This document shows, one piece after another, positions 1-8,095 of a DNA stretch of 57,577 nt (its first letter is position 1; each line of letters begins with the position of its first letter). The notes under the pieces were generated by a model. The model worked only from the letters and a program-made list of their open reading frames with translations. It was not told the origin of the DNA and did not search any database. The DNA is taken from NCBI GenBank assembly GCA_018003035.1, contig JAGNEX010000001.1:125519-183095 (forward strand), read 5' to 3'. The position numbers and the translations under genes are program-made. This stretch comes from Acidimicrobiia bacterium (GTDB lineage: Bacteria; Actinomycetota; Acidimicrobiia; IMCC26256; JAGNEX01).

Positions 1-2205
1 CGGATCGAACGGCCGGACTAATCCCCGCATGACCGACTTCTCAGCACGCCCAAAGTTTCCATCAGGACGCGCTGCGGACAGCTGTCGAAGTAAATCCGCA
101 ACCTGTCGGAGGTGGCGAACGAGGTCTCCCGGGGCAACTCCTGAAGAGTCGGCGAGTGTGGCAAATGTTGCGCCGTTCGCCCACGCTTGAACGCTCGCCG
201 CCATCGAACGGTCCAGCTCGCGCGTCGGTGCCAGGTGGAAGCGGGTCTCGAGGCCAGCGGTGTTGAACCAGCAGGTTTCCAACTGTTGGAGGGCTGTGTT
301 GAGCGCCTTCGATCCGTGTGCGCTTGACACATCGTCGCGTCGACCTTCGTAGACAAGGGCGGACGCGATCGCCGCAACTGTCGCAGGATCTGCGTCAAAG
401 ATGTCGGCGCGTAACGCTTCGACGCACACGAGTTCTGTGTCTCCGTGGACGGATCTGAGCATTTGCCCCAGATCCGTTAAGCCTCCATCTTCTAGATAGC
501 CGAGTTGCTCGAGAAGGCTGTGTTGCCGACGGAAGATGTCGATCAGACCTGAGCGTAGGTTTTCAATATCTCGCTTCACCCAGCGGATTCGTCGGAGACG
601 GCGCCGCTCTCGTGCCGAAAGTCCTGCTTCGTCTCCGGCGTCGGCGGTGTTGGGTCCCCGGTTGACGGCCTTGGGTGTCGCTCCTGTCGTGCCAGGAGCC
701 TCGATGTCGCGTTCCAGGTCTGCGAGTTCCTCGATGAGCCGATTCGCCCGCTCGTCGGCCTGGAACTGAGCGAAGGATTCGCGCAGGATGCGCTCGATCT
801 CCACCATGCTGTGTCGGGCGACGAGATTGGCAACCATGTTGTATGACGGTCGAAACGAGCTCCGGAGCGGGAATGCGGTGCTGTAGACCAAGTCCAACAC
901 ATCGGGAAGTTCGGTCCAGCGGTCGTAGAGAATCAGGGATTCACCCCTGGGGTCCAGACCCCGGCGTCCCGCTCGCCCGGTTAGCTGGGTGTAGTCACCG
1001 CCTCGAAGCAAGCGGTGGGTAGTTCCGTCGTACTTGGTGAGGCGCTCGAGAACGACAGTCTTCGCCGGCATGTTGATGCCCATCGCCAAGGTTTCGGTCG
1101 CGAAGACTACGGGAAGGTTTCCCGCTGCAAAACACTCTTCGACGACGGTCTTGGTGATTGGGACCATCCCGGCGTGATGCGCTGCAAAGCCCAGACTCAG
1201 ACTGTACAGAAACTCGTCGATCTGTAAAACCGTGCGGTCGGCCGCAGTCAAGGGCTCGAGGATGTTGTGAGCGGTCTCCAAACAGGCAACCGATTGGGCT
1301 TCGTCGGCGACGACGAGACCCCAGTCCGTGCATTGGCGCACAGCGTCATCGCACGCGGCGCGGCTGAAGAGGAAATAGATTGCCGGCAGACCGGTGCGGT
1401 GCTGCAGGTACTGCACGACTTCATGGCGTCGCGGCGTACGAAGCGGGCTTTTCGGCCTGCGGTCTGAACGGCTTGATCGTTCCGAAACGGTGGGACGATC
1501 GAGCCGATCGAGCGCTCGTTTTGCGGCCCTCGTCCAAACCTTTCGTGCCGCGAGGTCGTCTGAGTGCCCCAGGCCGACCTTGAAGAGTTGACGGCGCTGT
1601 TTGACGCCAACCAGATACGAGTGGTCAAGCGGGACCGGGCGTTTGGCGTCGGTGATGACCGCAAGGGCGCCATGGACAGATTCGATCCACCGGCCAAACT
1701 CGGCCGCGTTGGACACCGTTGCCGACAGGCACACTAAGCGGACCGACGGTGCCAACTGCATGATCGTCTCTTCCCAGACCGCTCCCCGATCCGAGTCCTG
1801 TAAGTAGTGCACTTCGTCGAGCACTGCGATCGCTAGATCGTTGAGGCCACTCGAACCCTCGTAACACATGTTGCGGAGCACTTCGGTAGTCATCACGACA
1901 ATGGGAGCGTCTGGAAGGATCGAATGGTCACCGGTCAGTAAACCGACCTTGTCGCTCCCGTAGACCGCGACGAGGTCGCGGTGTTTCTGGTTAGAGAGCG
2001 CTTTGATGGGCGTCGTGTAGAAGGCCCGCTTGCCTTCGGCGATGGCCAATGCGATCGCGAATTCGGCGATCGCGGTCTTGCCCGACCCGGTTGGGGCGCT
2101 GACAAGCACCGAGGCGCCGGCGGCGAGGTGCTCCATCGCTTGTCGCTGGAAACCGTCGAGCCGATAGCCGCAGCGAGCCTCAAAGTGATCGACGGTGATG
2201 CTCAA
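1..2205 (-). CDS. helY: Ski2/Mtr4-like DEVH-box helicase HelY (3' end outside window)
   Basis: ATP-dependent RNA/DNA helicase of the Ski2-like superfamily 2. The frame stays open from 2205 to the left edge, so the C-terminus is missing. Visible motifs are Walker A (APTGSGKT, about residues 33-40), TTPIKALSNQK, motif II DEVH, and motif VI-like QLTGRAGRRGLDPRG. The likely start is TTG at 2205, four bases after the tatC stop, because the sequence reads as helicase from there (DHFEARCGYRLDGFQRQA); no strong ribosome-binding site is visible. In Mycobacterium tuberculosis helY also follows tatA-tatC downstream of pafABC, so the order supports the name. The specific RNA or DNA substrate is unknown. 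Confidence 0.93.
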   Translation of the reverse strand, partial: MSITVDHFEARCGYRLDGFQRQAMEHLAAGASVLVSAPTGSGKTAIAEFAIALAIAEGKRAFYTTPIKALSNQKHRDLVAVYGSDKVGLLTGDHSILPDAPIVVMTTEVLRNMCYEGSSGLNDLAIAVLDEVHYLQDSDRGAVWEETIMQLAPSVRLVCLSATVSNAAEFGRWIESVHGALAVITDAKRPVPLDHSYLVGVKQRRQLFKVGLGHSDDLAARKVWTRAAKRALDRLDRPTVSERSSRSDRRPKSPLRTPRRHEVVQYLQHRTGLPAIYFLFSRAACDDAVRQCTDWGLVVADEAQSVACLETAHNILEPLTAADRTVLQIDEFLYSLSLGFAAHHAGMVPITKTVVEECFAAGNLPVVFATETLAMGINMPAKTVVLERLTKYDGTTHRLLRGGDYTQLTGRAGRRGLDPRGESLILYDRWTELPDVLDLVYSTAFPLRSSFRPSYNMVANLVARHSMVEIERILRESFAQFQADERANRLIEELADLERDIEAPGTTGATPKAVNRGPNTADAGDEAGLSARERRRLRRIRWVKRDIENLRSGLIDIFRRQHSLLEQLGYLEDGGLTDLGQMLRSVHGDTELVCVEALRADIFDADPATVAAIASALVYEGRRDDVSSAHGSKALNTALQQLETCWFNTAGLETRFHLAPTRELDRSMAASVQAWANGATFATLADSSGVAPGDLVRHLRQVADLLRQLSAARPDGNFGRAEKSVMRGLVRPFDP

Positions 2206-2209
2206 CGGT

Positions 2210-2953
2210 TCAGGTCTGTCTAGATCGCTGGCGTTGCATGATCGTGCCTACGACCCAGACGATCTCATAAAAGATGTACATCGGGATCGCGAGCACAAAC
2301 AGGGTAAACGGGTCGCCGGAAGGGGTGACAATGGCCGCCGCCGCCACGATCAGCACGATCGCACCGCGGCGCCACTTGCTGAGGTGCGCCGGGCTGATGA
2401 TTCCGGTCAGTAACAAAAACGCCAGGACGATCGGGAACTCAAAGCTGACGCCGAACGCCAACACCATCAAGATCGAAAACGTCATGTATGACTTGGCGGT
2501 CAGCTCCGGGTCGAACGTGTTTCCGCCGAAGGTCAGCAAGAAGTCGAGCGTCGTGTCGCGAACGAGCTGTGAAAGCACAGCCCCGAACACGAACAGCACA
2601 ACAGAGGACGCCACGAATGGTACGGCGTAGTTGCGTTCGCGCTGGGTGAGCCCGGGTGTGATGAAACGCCAGAGCTGGTACATCAGGACAGGGAACGCCA
2701 GGGCGAACCCGCCATACATGCAGATCGACATCTTGAGGGTGAAGCCGTCGGTGGGGGCAAGAAGCACCAGGTTCTTGCCCGTCTGCTCCCTGTACGGCTC
2801 GGTCAGATACTCGAGGAATGGGTCATACAGCCAAAGAAATGAGACCAGGATGCCGACCATCACCGCGGCGATGCTGATCATGACCCGCTTACGGAGTTCG
2901 GTGAGGTGCTCTACCAGGCTCATCGCCTGATCGCGTTCAGCCGATTTGACCAT
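2210..2953 (-). CDS. tatC: Sec-independent protein translocase TatC
   Basis: Multi-spanning receptor subunit of the twin-arginine translocon, which exports folded proteins across the cytoplasmic membrane. The protein has 247 residues and about six membrane segments. It carries the family signatures HLTELRKRV near the N-terminus and FITPGLTQRERNYA after the second segment. The ATG start overlaps the stop of the upstream TatA/B gene by one base (TGATG), indicating translational coupling. The helY start follows four bases after the stop. Length and topology are normal for the family. Confidence 0.97.
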   Translation of the reverse strand: MVKSAERDQAMSLVEHLTELRKRVMISIAAVMVGILVSFLWLYDPFLEYLTEPYREQTGKNLVLLAPTDGFTLKMSICMYGGFALAFPVLMYQLWRFITPGLTQRERNYAVPFVASSVVLFVFGAVLSQLVRDTTLDFLLTFGGNTFDPELTAKSYMTFSILMVLAFGVSFEFPIVLAFLLLTGIISPAHLSKWRRGAIVLIVAAAAIVTPSGDPFTLFVLAIPMYIFYEIVWVVGTIMQRQRSRQT

Positions 2954-3552
2954 CAGTTGTGCGATGCCTGCGGTGCTGGCGCGTGATTGTCGCCCGTTTG
3001 GTCCGCCGAGGGAACCATGCCATCTGCCCCGTCGGTCGCAGCGGCCTGGTCGGTCTGGGCTCCAAGGGTCCCCTTTGCCTCAAGTGACCCCAATGCTGGC
3101 GCTGCCGTAGGTTCGTCGACAACGAGTTCGATTTCCTCAGAAGCGCCGTCAAGATCTTCGCCCACTACTTGTGAAGCAGTTTCGGCGTGCGGGGGCACCG
3201 TTGAAGCCGCACGATCGACTTCGTCCCGTGGCGGACCTAGTGGCCGTTCCGGGCGTGGCGGAAGACCTTCGATGACCGGTTCAGGCTGCGGGGTCGGTGG
3301 AGCGTCGAGTGGCAACAGGTTTTGGGGATTCTTGATTGCTTGCGACATTTCTTCGACCGTTGGTCGGATGCCACTGAATTCCTGTGTCACGGTCTGCAGT
3401 TCGGCCTGAACTTGACTCTGAGCGTCTTTCAGTTGGCGAAACGCTTTAGCGAGCGTTCGGGCAACTTCGGGAAGCCTTTCCGGGCCAAGAATGATCAGCG
3501 CTACCAACATGATGACGATGATCTCGGGACCTTGAAGGCTGGGAAAAATCAC
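2953..3552 (-). CDS. TatA/TatB-family twin-arginine translocase subunit
   Basis: Single-span subunit of the Tat translocon. Residues about 1-23 form the N-terminal membrane helix (GPEIIVIMLVALIILG). The hinge motif GPERLPEVARTLAKAF is followed by an amphipathic helix and then a long, acidic, proline-rich cytoplasmic tail (199 residues in total). GPERLP and the long tail resemble TatB; tatA genes at this locus in other actinobacteria are shorter and often have GPKKLP. I therefore leave the A/B assignment open. The start is GTG at 3552 with AAAGG upstream. A second TatA paralogue, if needed, is not in this window. Confidence 0.9.
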   Translation of the reverse strand: MIFPSLQGPEIIVIMLVALIILGPERLPEVARTLAKAFRQLKDAQSQVQAELQTVTQEFSGIRPTVEEMSQAIKNPQNLLPLDAPPTPQPEPVIEGLPPRPERPLGPPRDEVDRAASTVPPHAETASQVVGEDLDGASEEIELVVDEPTAAPALGSLEAKGTLGAQTDQAAATDGADGMVPSADQTGDNHAPAPQASHN

Positions 3553-3838
3553 GTCAAGACCTTTGCGACGGTGGCGACCTGAACAGGTTACCGGTCAAAC
3601 GGGCCAGGTTAGAAGCGGGCGTTGAGGCGACAAGGGTCGCGTCGCAGACCATGACACCCCGCCGATGTTCAACAGTGAATCAACAGGCGACCACCGTGAC
3701 ATCGAATCTGGCTGTTGAGTGTGAATGCCCAGGCAGACTGCGAGTTACACAGGTGAAATTTATGGGAGTTGTCCTCAAGCTATTCGCTTTCACTGACGAT
3801 GCAACAACCATGCGTATGTCTGCACCGTGGGAGGAGCA
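3553..3838. promoter_or_regulatory. Divergent intergenic region between tatA/B and the zinc-ribbon gene
   Basis: 286 bases between two genes reading away from each other, so promoters for both are expected here. The ribosome-binding site GGGAGGAG sits just before the ATG at 3839. I could not identify a convincing -35/-10 pair or operator, and no coding potential was recognised. Confidence 0.4.
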
Positions 3839-4180
3839 ATGACAACGATTCGAGCCACCTGCCCCGACTGTGGCGATGTCGTGTTGACAACCGCCGACGT
3901 GACGGTCAGAAGGTGTGTAGATACCGACGAAGGTAGCTACCGTTTTAGGTGCCCTCACTGCGAGCTGACCGTGACCAAGACCGCGCCGCGTGATGTGGTC
4001 GACGTACTACTCGGTTCCGGCGTGGCCCTCGAAGAATGGTCCCTTCCGGCCGAGTTAGCGGAACTTCGCGATGGTCCAGAGCTGACCATGGACGATCTGC
4101 TGGCGTTCCACGAACTCTTGGATCGCCAAGACTGGTTCGACACCTTGCTCGAGGCCGTCCACCAACCCCCAGCGGACTAG
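3839..4180 (+). CDS. Small C4 zinc-ribbon protein, function unknown
   Basis: A 113-residue soluble protein. The N-terminal half carries two Cys pairs, CPDCGD and CPHCELT, about 34 residues apart, forming a probable zinc ribbon. The C-terminal half is acidic and helical, ending with a segment around DLLAFHELLDRQDWFDTLLEA. The ATG at 3839 is preferred over a start 12 bases upstream because GGAGG lies five bases before it. It stands on the plus strand between the tat and lepB/paf genes, and its role is not apparent. A nucleic-acid-binding or regulatory function is conceivable but not shown. Confidence 0.75.
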   Translation: MTTIRATCPDCGDVVLTTADVTVRRCVDTDEGSYRFRCPHCELTVTKTAPRDVVDVLLGSGVALEEWSLPAELAELRDGPELTMDDLLAFHELLDRQDWFDTLLEAVHQPPAD

Positions 4181-4192
4181 TCGTCTCAAACG

Positions 4193-4212
4193 GCGTCGCT
4201 TCGAAACGACGC
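4193..4212. terminator. Hairpin downstream of the zinc-ribbon gene
   Basis: A 20-base near-palindrome: stem GCGTCG/CGACGC around a central TTCGAA, with one C/A mismatch pair. It starts 13 bases after the stop codon. No T-run follows. It could end transcription or bind a protein. Confidence 0.4.
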
Positions 4213-4317
4213 ACGCCCAGGGCGCGGGCGCGGGCGGCAGGAACGAAGCACGTTTGCCAGCCGTGAGGTGCGCCGCCAATCGCATTCCCGGCCGAGGTCG
4301 CGCGAACATCTGCACTC

Positions 4318-5019
4318 ATGGCCATCATCACGTTTGCGCACCGCGGCGGCATGGGCGATCGCCCAGAAAATTCAATGTCAGCGTTTCGCGACGCGCTAGC
4401 CCGGGGCGCGACGGGCCTGGAGTCTGACGTTCGCCTGAGCGGTGACGGCGTCGCCGTGCTCGTTCACGACAAGGCAATCTGGAAACGCGGGCTGCGCAAG
4501 ACGGTTGCCAAGATGAGTGCTGGCAGCATGACCGCCTCAGGAGTCGTCAGCTTGCAGGGCCTCTACGAAGAGCTCGGTTGCGATTTTGAGCTCAGTTTGG
4601 ACCTGAAAGATCAGGACGCCGCTCGGGTGTGTATTGAGACTGCTCGGGCGATCGACGATGCGGCTGTCAAACGGCTCTGGCTTGTCGATACGACTCTGGA
4701 ACGGCTTCACGCGATTCGCGAACTCGACCCGAGTGTACGCACGGTGCTGTCGACAAGATTTGCCCGGATCGAGTCAGACCTCGAGCGGCTTGCAAGCGAT
4801 ATGGCGGCAGGTCGCGTCGATGCGGTCAATCTCCCGGCCTCGGAGTGGAACAAGGGCGTGGTCGCCATGTTCCATAGATTCGACATTCTGGCCTTTGGGT
4901 GGGACGCCCAAGAGGAACGCCAGATTCGGCGTGCTCTGAGCATTGGGTTGGATGCCATCTATTCAGACTGGGTGGACCGGCTCGTTGGCGTCACCGCTGA
5001 GTGGACCGACACCGACTAG
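4318..5019 (+). CDS. Glycerophosphodiester phosphodiesterase family protein
   Basis: Predicted to hydrolyse glycerophosphodiesters to sn-glycerol 3-phosphate and an alcohol. The 233-residue TIM-barrel-type protein shows the expected GDPD elements: AHRGG at residues 7-11, RPENS at about 15-19, the metal-binding LESDVRLS, LVHD with the second catalytic His, and LSLDLKD further on. No signal peptide is seen, so it should be cytoplasmic. The ATG at 4318 follows a 137-base gap after the zinc-ribbon gene. Substrate specificity cannot be read from the sequence. The gene interrupts the paf-tat synteny known from mycobacteria. Confidence 0.9.
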   Translation: MAIITFAHRGGMGDRPENSMSAFRDALARGATGLESDVRLSGDGVAVLVHDKAIWKRGLRKTVAKMSAGSMTASGVVSLQGLYEELGCDFELSLDLKDQDAARVCIETARAIDDAAVKRLWLVDTTLERLHAIRELDPSVRTVLSTRFARIESDLERLASDMAAGRVDAVNLPASEWNKGVVAMFHRFDILAFGWDAQEERQIRRALSIGLDAIYSDWVDRLVGVTAEWTDTD

Positions 5020-5063
5020 CAATAGACAGAAACGGCTCAACCTGGGTCGGTGGGACGGGAAAA

Positions 5064-5834
5064 TTACAGCCCACCCCAGCGGCTTAACGGCCAGACCCGC
5101 AGGCGGGCTTTGCCGATAATGGAATCCTCGGGGATCGGTCCAAAAACCGTCGAATCTCGAGAATTGCCGCGGTTGTCCCCCATCATGAAGTACTCGTTCT
5201 CGCCGACGGTGACTGGTCCGAAGGTGACGGTCGACTCCGGTTCCGCGGTATACGGCTCGTCCTGCTGAACCCCATTGAGGAACAGGCGGCCTTCTCGACC
5301 TTCGACCGTGTCCCCAGGGACGCCGATCACCCGCTTAATTAGCACGTCTGGGACGCTCGGGCCCCTCACCAGTTCGGGGGTCGAGAACACGACGATGTCG
5401 CCACGGGACGGCGAACCGAACCTGGTGGACAGCTTTTCGACGAGGACCCAGTCGCCTTTGTCGATCGTGTGCTCCATGGACTCTGACGGGATCGTGTACG
5501 TCTGCATCACATACGTGCGTCCCAGGAACGCGACGAGAAGTGACGCCGCAATGATCAGAACCCACTCGATCAGACGGCGCCTCGGGTCGCTAGCGTCGTC
5601 GTCGTCGTCGTCCTCGTCGGCGCCATTGTCGTCGGAGTCGCCACCGTTAGGTACTTGGGCCTCCTGCCCGTCAGGCGCTTGCCGCCCCCGGCGGGATCCG
5701 CGTTCACCATCGTGAGCGGTCGCCAAGCCGTCAACGGCTGAGGTCTTTTCAACCTGCCCGTCCGAGCGAGGAGGCTCGGATGCGTCTTCGTCAAACTCGT
5801 GCTGATCAGAGAACGGTCCTTGGCGTGAAGACAA
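5064..5834 (-). CDS. lepB: Type I signal peptidase with long acidic N-terminal extension
   Basis: Membrane-bound serine/lysine endopeptidase that removes signal peptides from exported proteins. The catalytic Ser is S119 in TIPSESMEHT and the general-base Lys is K167 in VLIKRVIGVPGD; the GDNRGNSRDS box is also present. One membrane helix lies at about residues 88-107. The first 85 residues are hydrophilic and include a poly-acidic stretch (DEDDDDDDASD), so the enzyme has an unusually long cytoplasmic tail. The start is TTG at 5834, preceded by TTAGGT; no in-frame ATG occurs before the catalytic domain. Proximity to tat genes fits a protein-export neighbourhood. Confidence 0.94.
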   Translation of the reverse strand: MSSRQGPFSDQHEFDEDASEPPRSDGQVEKTSAVDGLATAHDGERGSRRGRQAPDGQEAQVPNGGDSDDNGADEDDDDDDASDPRRRLIEWVLIIAASLLVAFLGRTYVMQTYTIPSESMEHTIDKGDWVLVEKLSTRFGSPSRGDIVVFSTPELVRGPSVPDVLIKRVIGVPGDTVEGREGRLFLNGVQQDEPYTAEPESTVTFGPVTVGENEYFMMGDNRGNSRDSTVFGPIPEDSIIGKARLRVWPLSRWGGL

Positions 5835-6117
5835 CGGTTTACCTAACTAGATGGGCGGTCGGCGCGGGTGTGGGGCCGAGAGGATGAAACAACCTGCAGC
5901 GAGTAAGCCTGCCTGGCGTTGCCAGAACTGGCGCCAAACACGCGCGCTCAGCACCTGACAGCGCGCCTCGCCCGTTCAGAGTAACCGCCGACACGGCCCG
6001 GTTTGGTGACGGACGAGCGCGGCCGCCACATACAGGGCCGCTGCCACCTGACACACTCGAGCCGCACAGCACAACGGGACGGCCCATCAGTGCACGGCGA
6101 ACCTGGGCCTTCGGTGT

Positions 6118-7065
6118 TTAGGTCAACGAGTACCGACGAAGGATCGTGTTGGCCCGTTCGGCGACCCGGGTGGACAGCCACGCGGGCTCAATGACTTCAG
6201 CTGCTGCGCCGAGTCGCAGCAACAACTGCTCGATCCATACGCCATCGGCTGCTCGAATGACCACTTCCCAGCCGCGTTCGTCGGCGAGGACGACCGTGGC
6301 CGGCACTGCGTGGAGTAGCCATTTGGCAGCCGGTGACAGCCGGATCCGTACGTCGATCGAATCGTTGTCGTCGTCAAGTCCGGGAGCGCGAAGCGCGACA
6401 GTGGGAGCAGAGATCTCCCGAGGGTGATCTGTTACTGCGTCCAAGGTGACGATCCGGTCCACTCGAAAGGTCCGTTGTTCTTCGGCGCGGTGACAAAAGG
6501 CTTCGAGATACCAGCCCGTCCCGTGCTGAAGGAGCGCAAGAGGATCGACTTCGCGGGTCGAAAACGAGTCGCGGCCCGCTGTGTAATACGTCATGGTCAC
6601 CGGTTGGTTGTTAGCGATCGCTGCGTTCAGTTGAGCGAGGTGCGTTCGCACGATGTCGCTGGCTTCGTTGGTGACGTGAAACGCCGTTCCCAGAGACTTT
6701 TTGAGCTTGTCCAGGGCATGGGCCAAAGGGCCGTCGTCGTCGGAACCCGGCACATCGAGAAGGCGCTGACCTGCCGCAGCGAGGGCGAGTCCCTCTTCGG
6801 CGGTGAGTCGGACCGGTCGGTCGAAGTACTCAGCGAAACGAACTCGGACCTCCCCTGCGACGATGTCGACCGTGATCAGACGGTCGGGGGTGTATGGGGG
6901 TAGTCCGCAAAACGACAACAGTCCCAAATCCGCTTCGGCCTCTTGGACTGTGGTCCCAAAACGGACCGCCAGCTCTTCGAGGGAAACCCAGGGGTGTTGC
7001 GCGATCCAGGGAAGCATTGCGAGGGCTCGCTGCAATCTCTGCTCGGCGGTTGTGCGCTTAGCCAT
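6118..7065 (-). CDS. pafC: WYL-domain transcriptional regulator PafC
   Basis: Partner of PafB in the heterodimeric PafBC regulator, which in mycobacteria activates the RecA/LexA-independent DNA-damage response. A helix-turn-helix region lies at about residues 8-50 (SLEELAVRFGTTVQEAEADL). A WYL-type domain follows (TMTYYTAGRDSFSTREVDPLALL, then the FRVDRI motif). It has 315 residues. The ATG at 7065 overlaps the pafB stop by 8 bases, so the two are coupled. A longer upstream reading frame exists but lies inside pafB. The regulator of the set is thus the last gene of the Pup-proteasome run. Confidence 0.92.
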   Translation of the reverse strand: MAKRTTAEQRLQRALAMLPWIAQHPWVSLEELAVRFGTTVQEAEADLGLLSFCGLPPYTPDRLITVDIVAGEVRVRFAEYFDRPVRLTAEEGLALAAAGQRLLDVPGSDDDGPLAHALDKLKKSLGTAFHVTNEASDIVRTHLAQLNAAIANNQPVTMTYYTAGRDSFSTREVDPLALLQHGTGWYLEAFCHRAEEQRTFRVDRIVTLDAVTDHPREISAPTVALRAPGLDDDNDSIDVRIRLSPAAKWLLHAVPATVVLADERGWEVVIRAADGVWIEQLLLRLGAAAEVIEPAWLSTRVAERANTILRRYSLT

Positions 7066-7972
7066 TGGGATCCCCCACAAACGGCATGAGTTCGAAAATA
7101 AAACGTTCCCGTGCGGATGGCGGCGACAACACTTCGGCATGTTCGAGGAACTCAAGTACGAAGCTTCGAAGTGCGTCCCAATTCGTGACCGAGAACTCAA
7201 TATCGACCGAGCCATCGGCTCTGACAACCGCCTCCTCGCTGCTCGCCCGTGACCGGGCCAGCGAGGCGTAGTCTGGGTCGAACCTGACGGTGACGGTTGC
7301 GGGTGCAGCATCCCCGAGGCGCCAAGCGGGCTGGTCAAGGCGTAATTCGAGGTCGGGTTCTGGCTCAAATGTCCCAGGTTGTCCAACATCTAGAATCTGG
7401 TCGACTCGATCGAGTCGAAACGACCGTGGCGCGTCTCGATCGATATCGCGTCCCGTCGCGTACCAATTTCCGCCTCGAAGCGCCAGAGCTGAGGGTTCGA
7501 GTTTCCTGACGGCATCCTTGTAAGAGAACGCAAGGGAGCGTCGTTCCCGCACCGCGTCAACGAAGGTGGCCAGATGCGGGGACGTCGGAATTTGAGTGGC
7601 AAGTGAATCCTCAGATTCCGGGTTTCCACCAACTTTCCAGACAGCAGAGTCATAACTTCCAGAACCCCGATGCATCGATACCGCTGCGAGCTGAAGTGCC
7701 CGACTTTCGGCCTCGGTCAATCCAAGGTCAGGTAGGTAGTACTCGTCGGGATCGACGTAGTACCCAACATCACCCTCCCCCAACTGCTGGGTGCGGATCG
7801 GTACGCCGATGCCCCGCAGAGCGTCCTTGTCCCGTTCGAACTGACGACGGTACGACGCCTTCGAATCCGGGTAGCCACTAATGCGCTCAACGATTTCGGA
7901 GAGGGGCAGCGGCCGGCGCGTGTCCAAAAGTAGGGCCAACAGGTTGGTGAGGCGTTCGAAGCGGTCGATCAC
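7058..7972 (-). CDS. pafB: WYL-domain transcriptional regulator PafB
   Basis: First half of PafBC. The 304-residue protein begins with a winged helix (DRFERLTNLLALLLDTRRPL). A central WYL-like sensor domain includes NWYATGRDIDRDAPRSFRLDRV. The GTG at 7972 is the start. No Shine-Dalgarno sequence is visible; instead TACTCT lies eight bases upstream (see separate entry). The gene is separated from DUF3866 by 123 bases, which is larger than most gaps in this cluster and fits its own promoter. It overlaps pafC by 8 bases. Confidence 0.92.
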   Translation of the reverse strand: MIDRFERLTNLLALLLDTRRPLPLSEIVERISGYPDSKASYRRQFERDKDALRGIGVPIRTQQLGEGDVGYYVDPDEYYLPDLGLTEAESRALQLAAVSMHRGSGSYDSAVWKVGGNPESEDSLATQIPTSPHLATFVDAVRERRSLAFSYKDAVRKLEPSALALRGGNWYATGRDIDRDAPRSFRLDRVDQILDVGQPGTFEPEPDLELRLDQPAWRLGDAAPATVTVRFDPDYASLARSRASSEEAVVRADGSVDIEFSVTNWDALRSFVLEFLEHAEVLSPPSARERFIFELMPFVGDPNG

Positions 7973-7980
7973 GTCAAGCG

Positions 7981-7986
7981 AGAGTA
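7981..7986 (-). promoter_or_regulatory. Candidate -10 element of a leaderless pafB promoter
   Basis: TACTCT on the minus strand ends eight bases before the pafB GTG. It fits the actinobacterial TANNNT -10 form. Transcription would begin at or next to the start codon. The -35 region (TTAAAC near 8004-8009) is weak. Confidence 0.4.
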
Positions 7987-8095
7987 GTCGCCCGCGAGGC
8001 GGCGTTTAACGACCCCGACGAACTGCGGCTAGGCCACTGACTGCCAAACGTCAACAGCGCCCAAGGTTGCCGGCGTTCCGTGACGAGTCGCAGGT

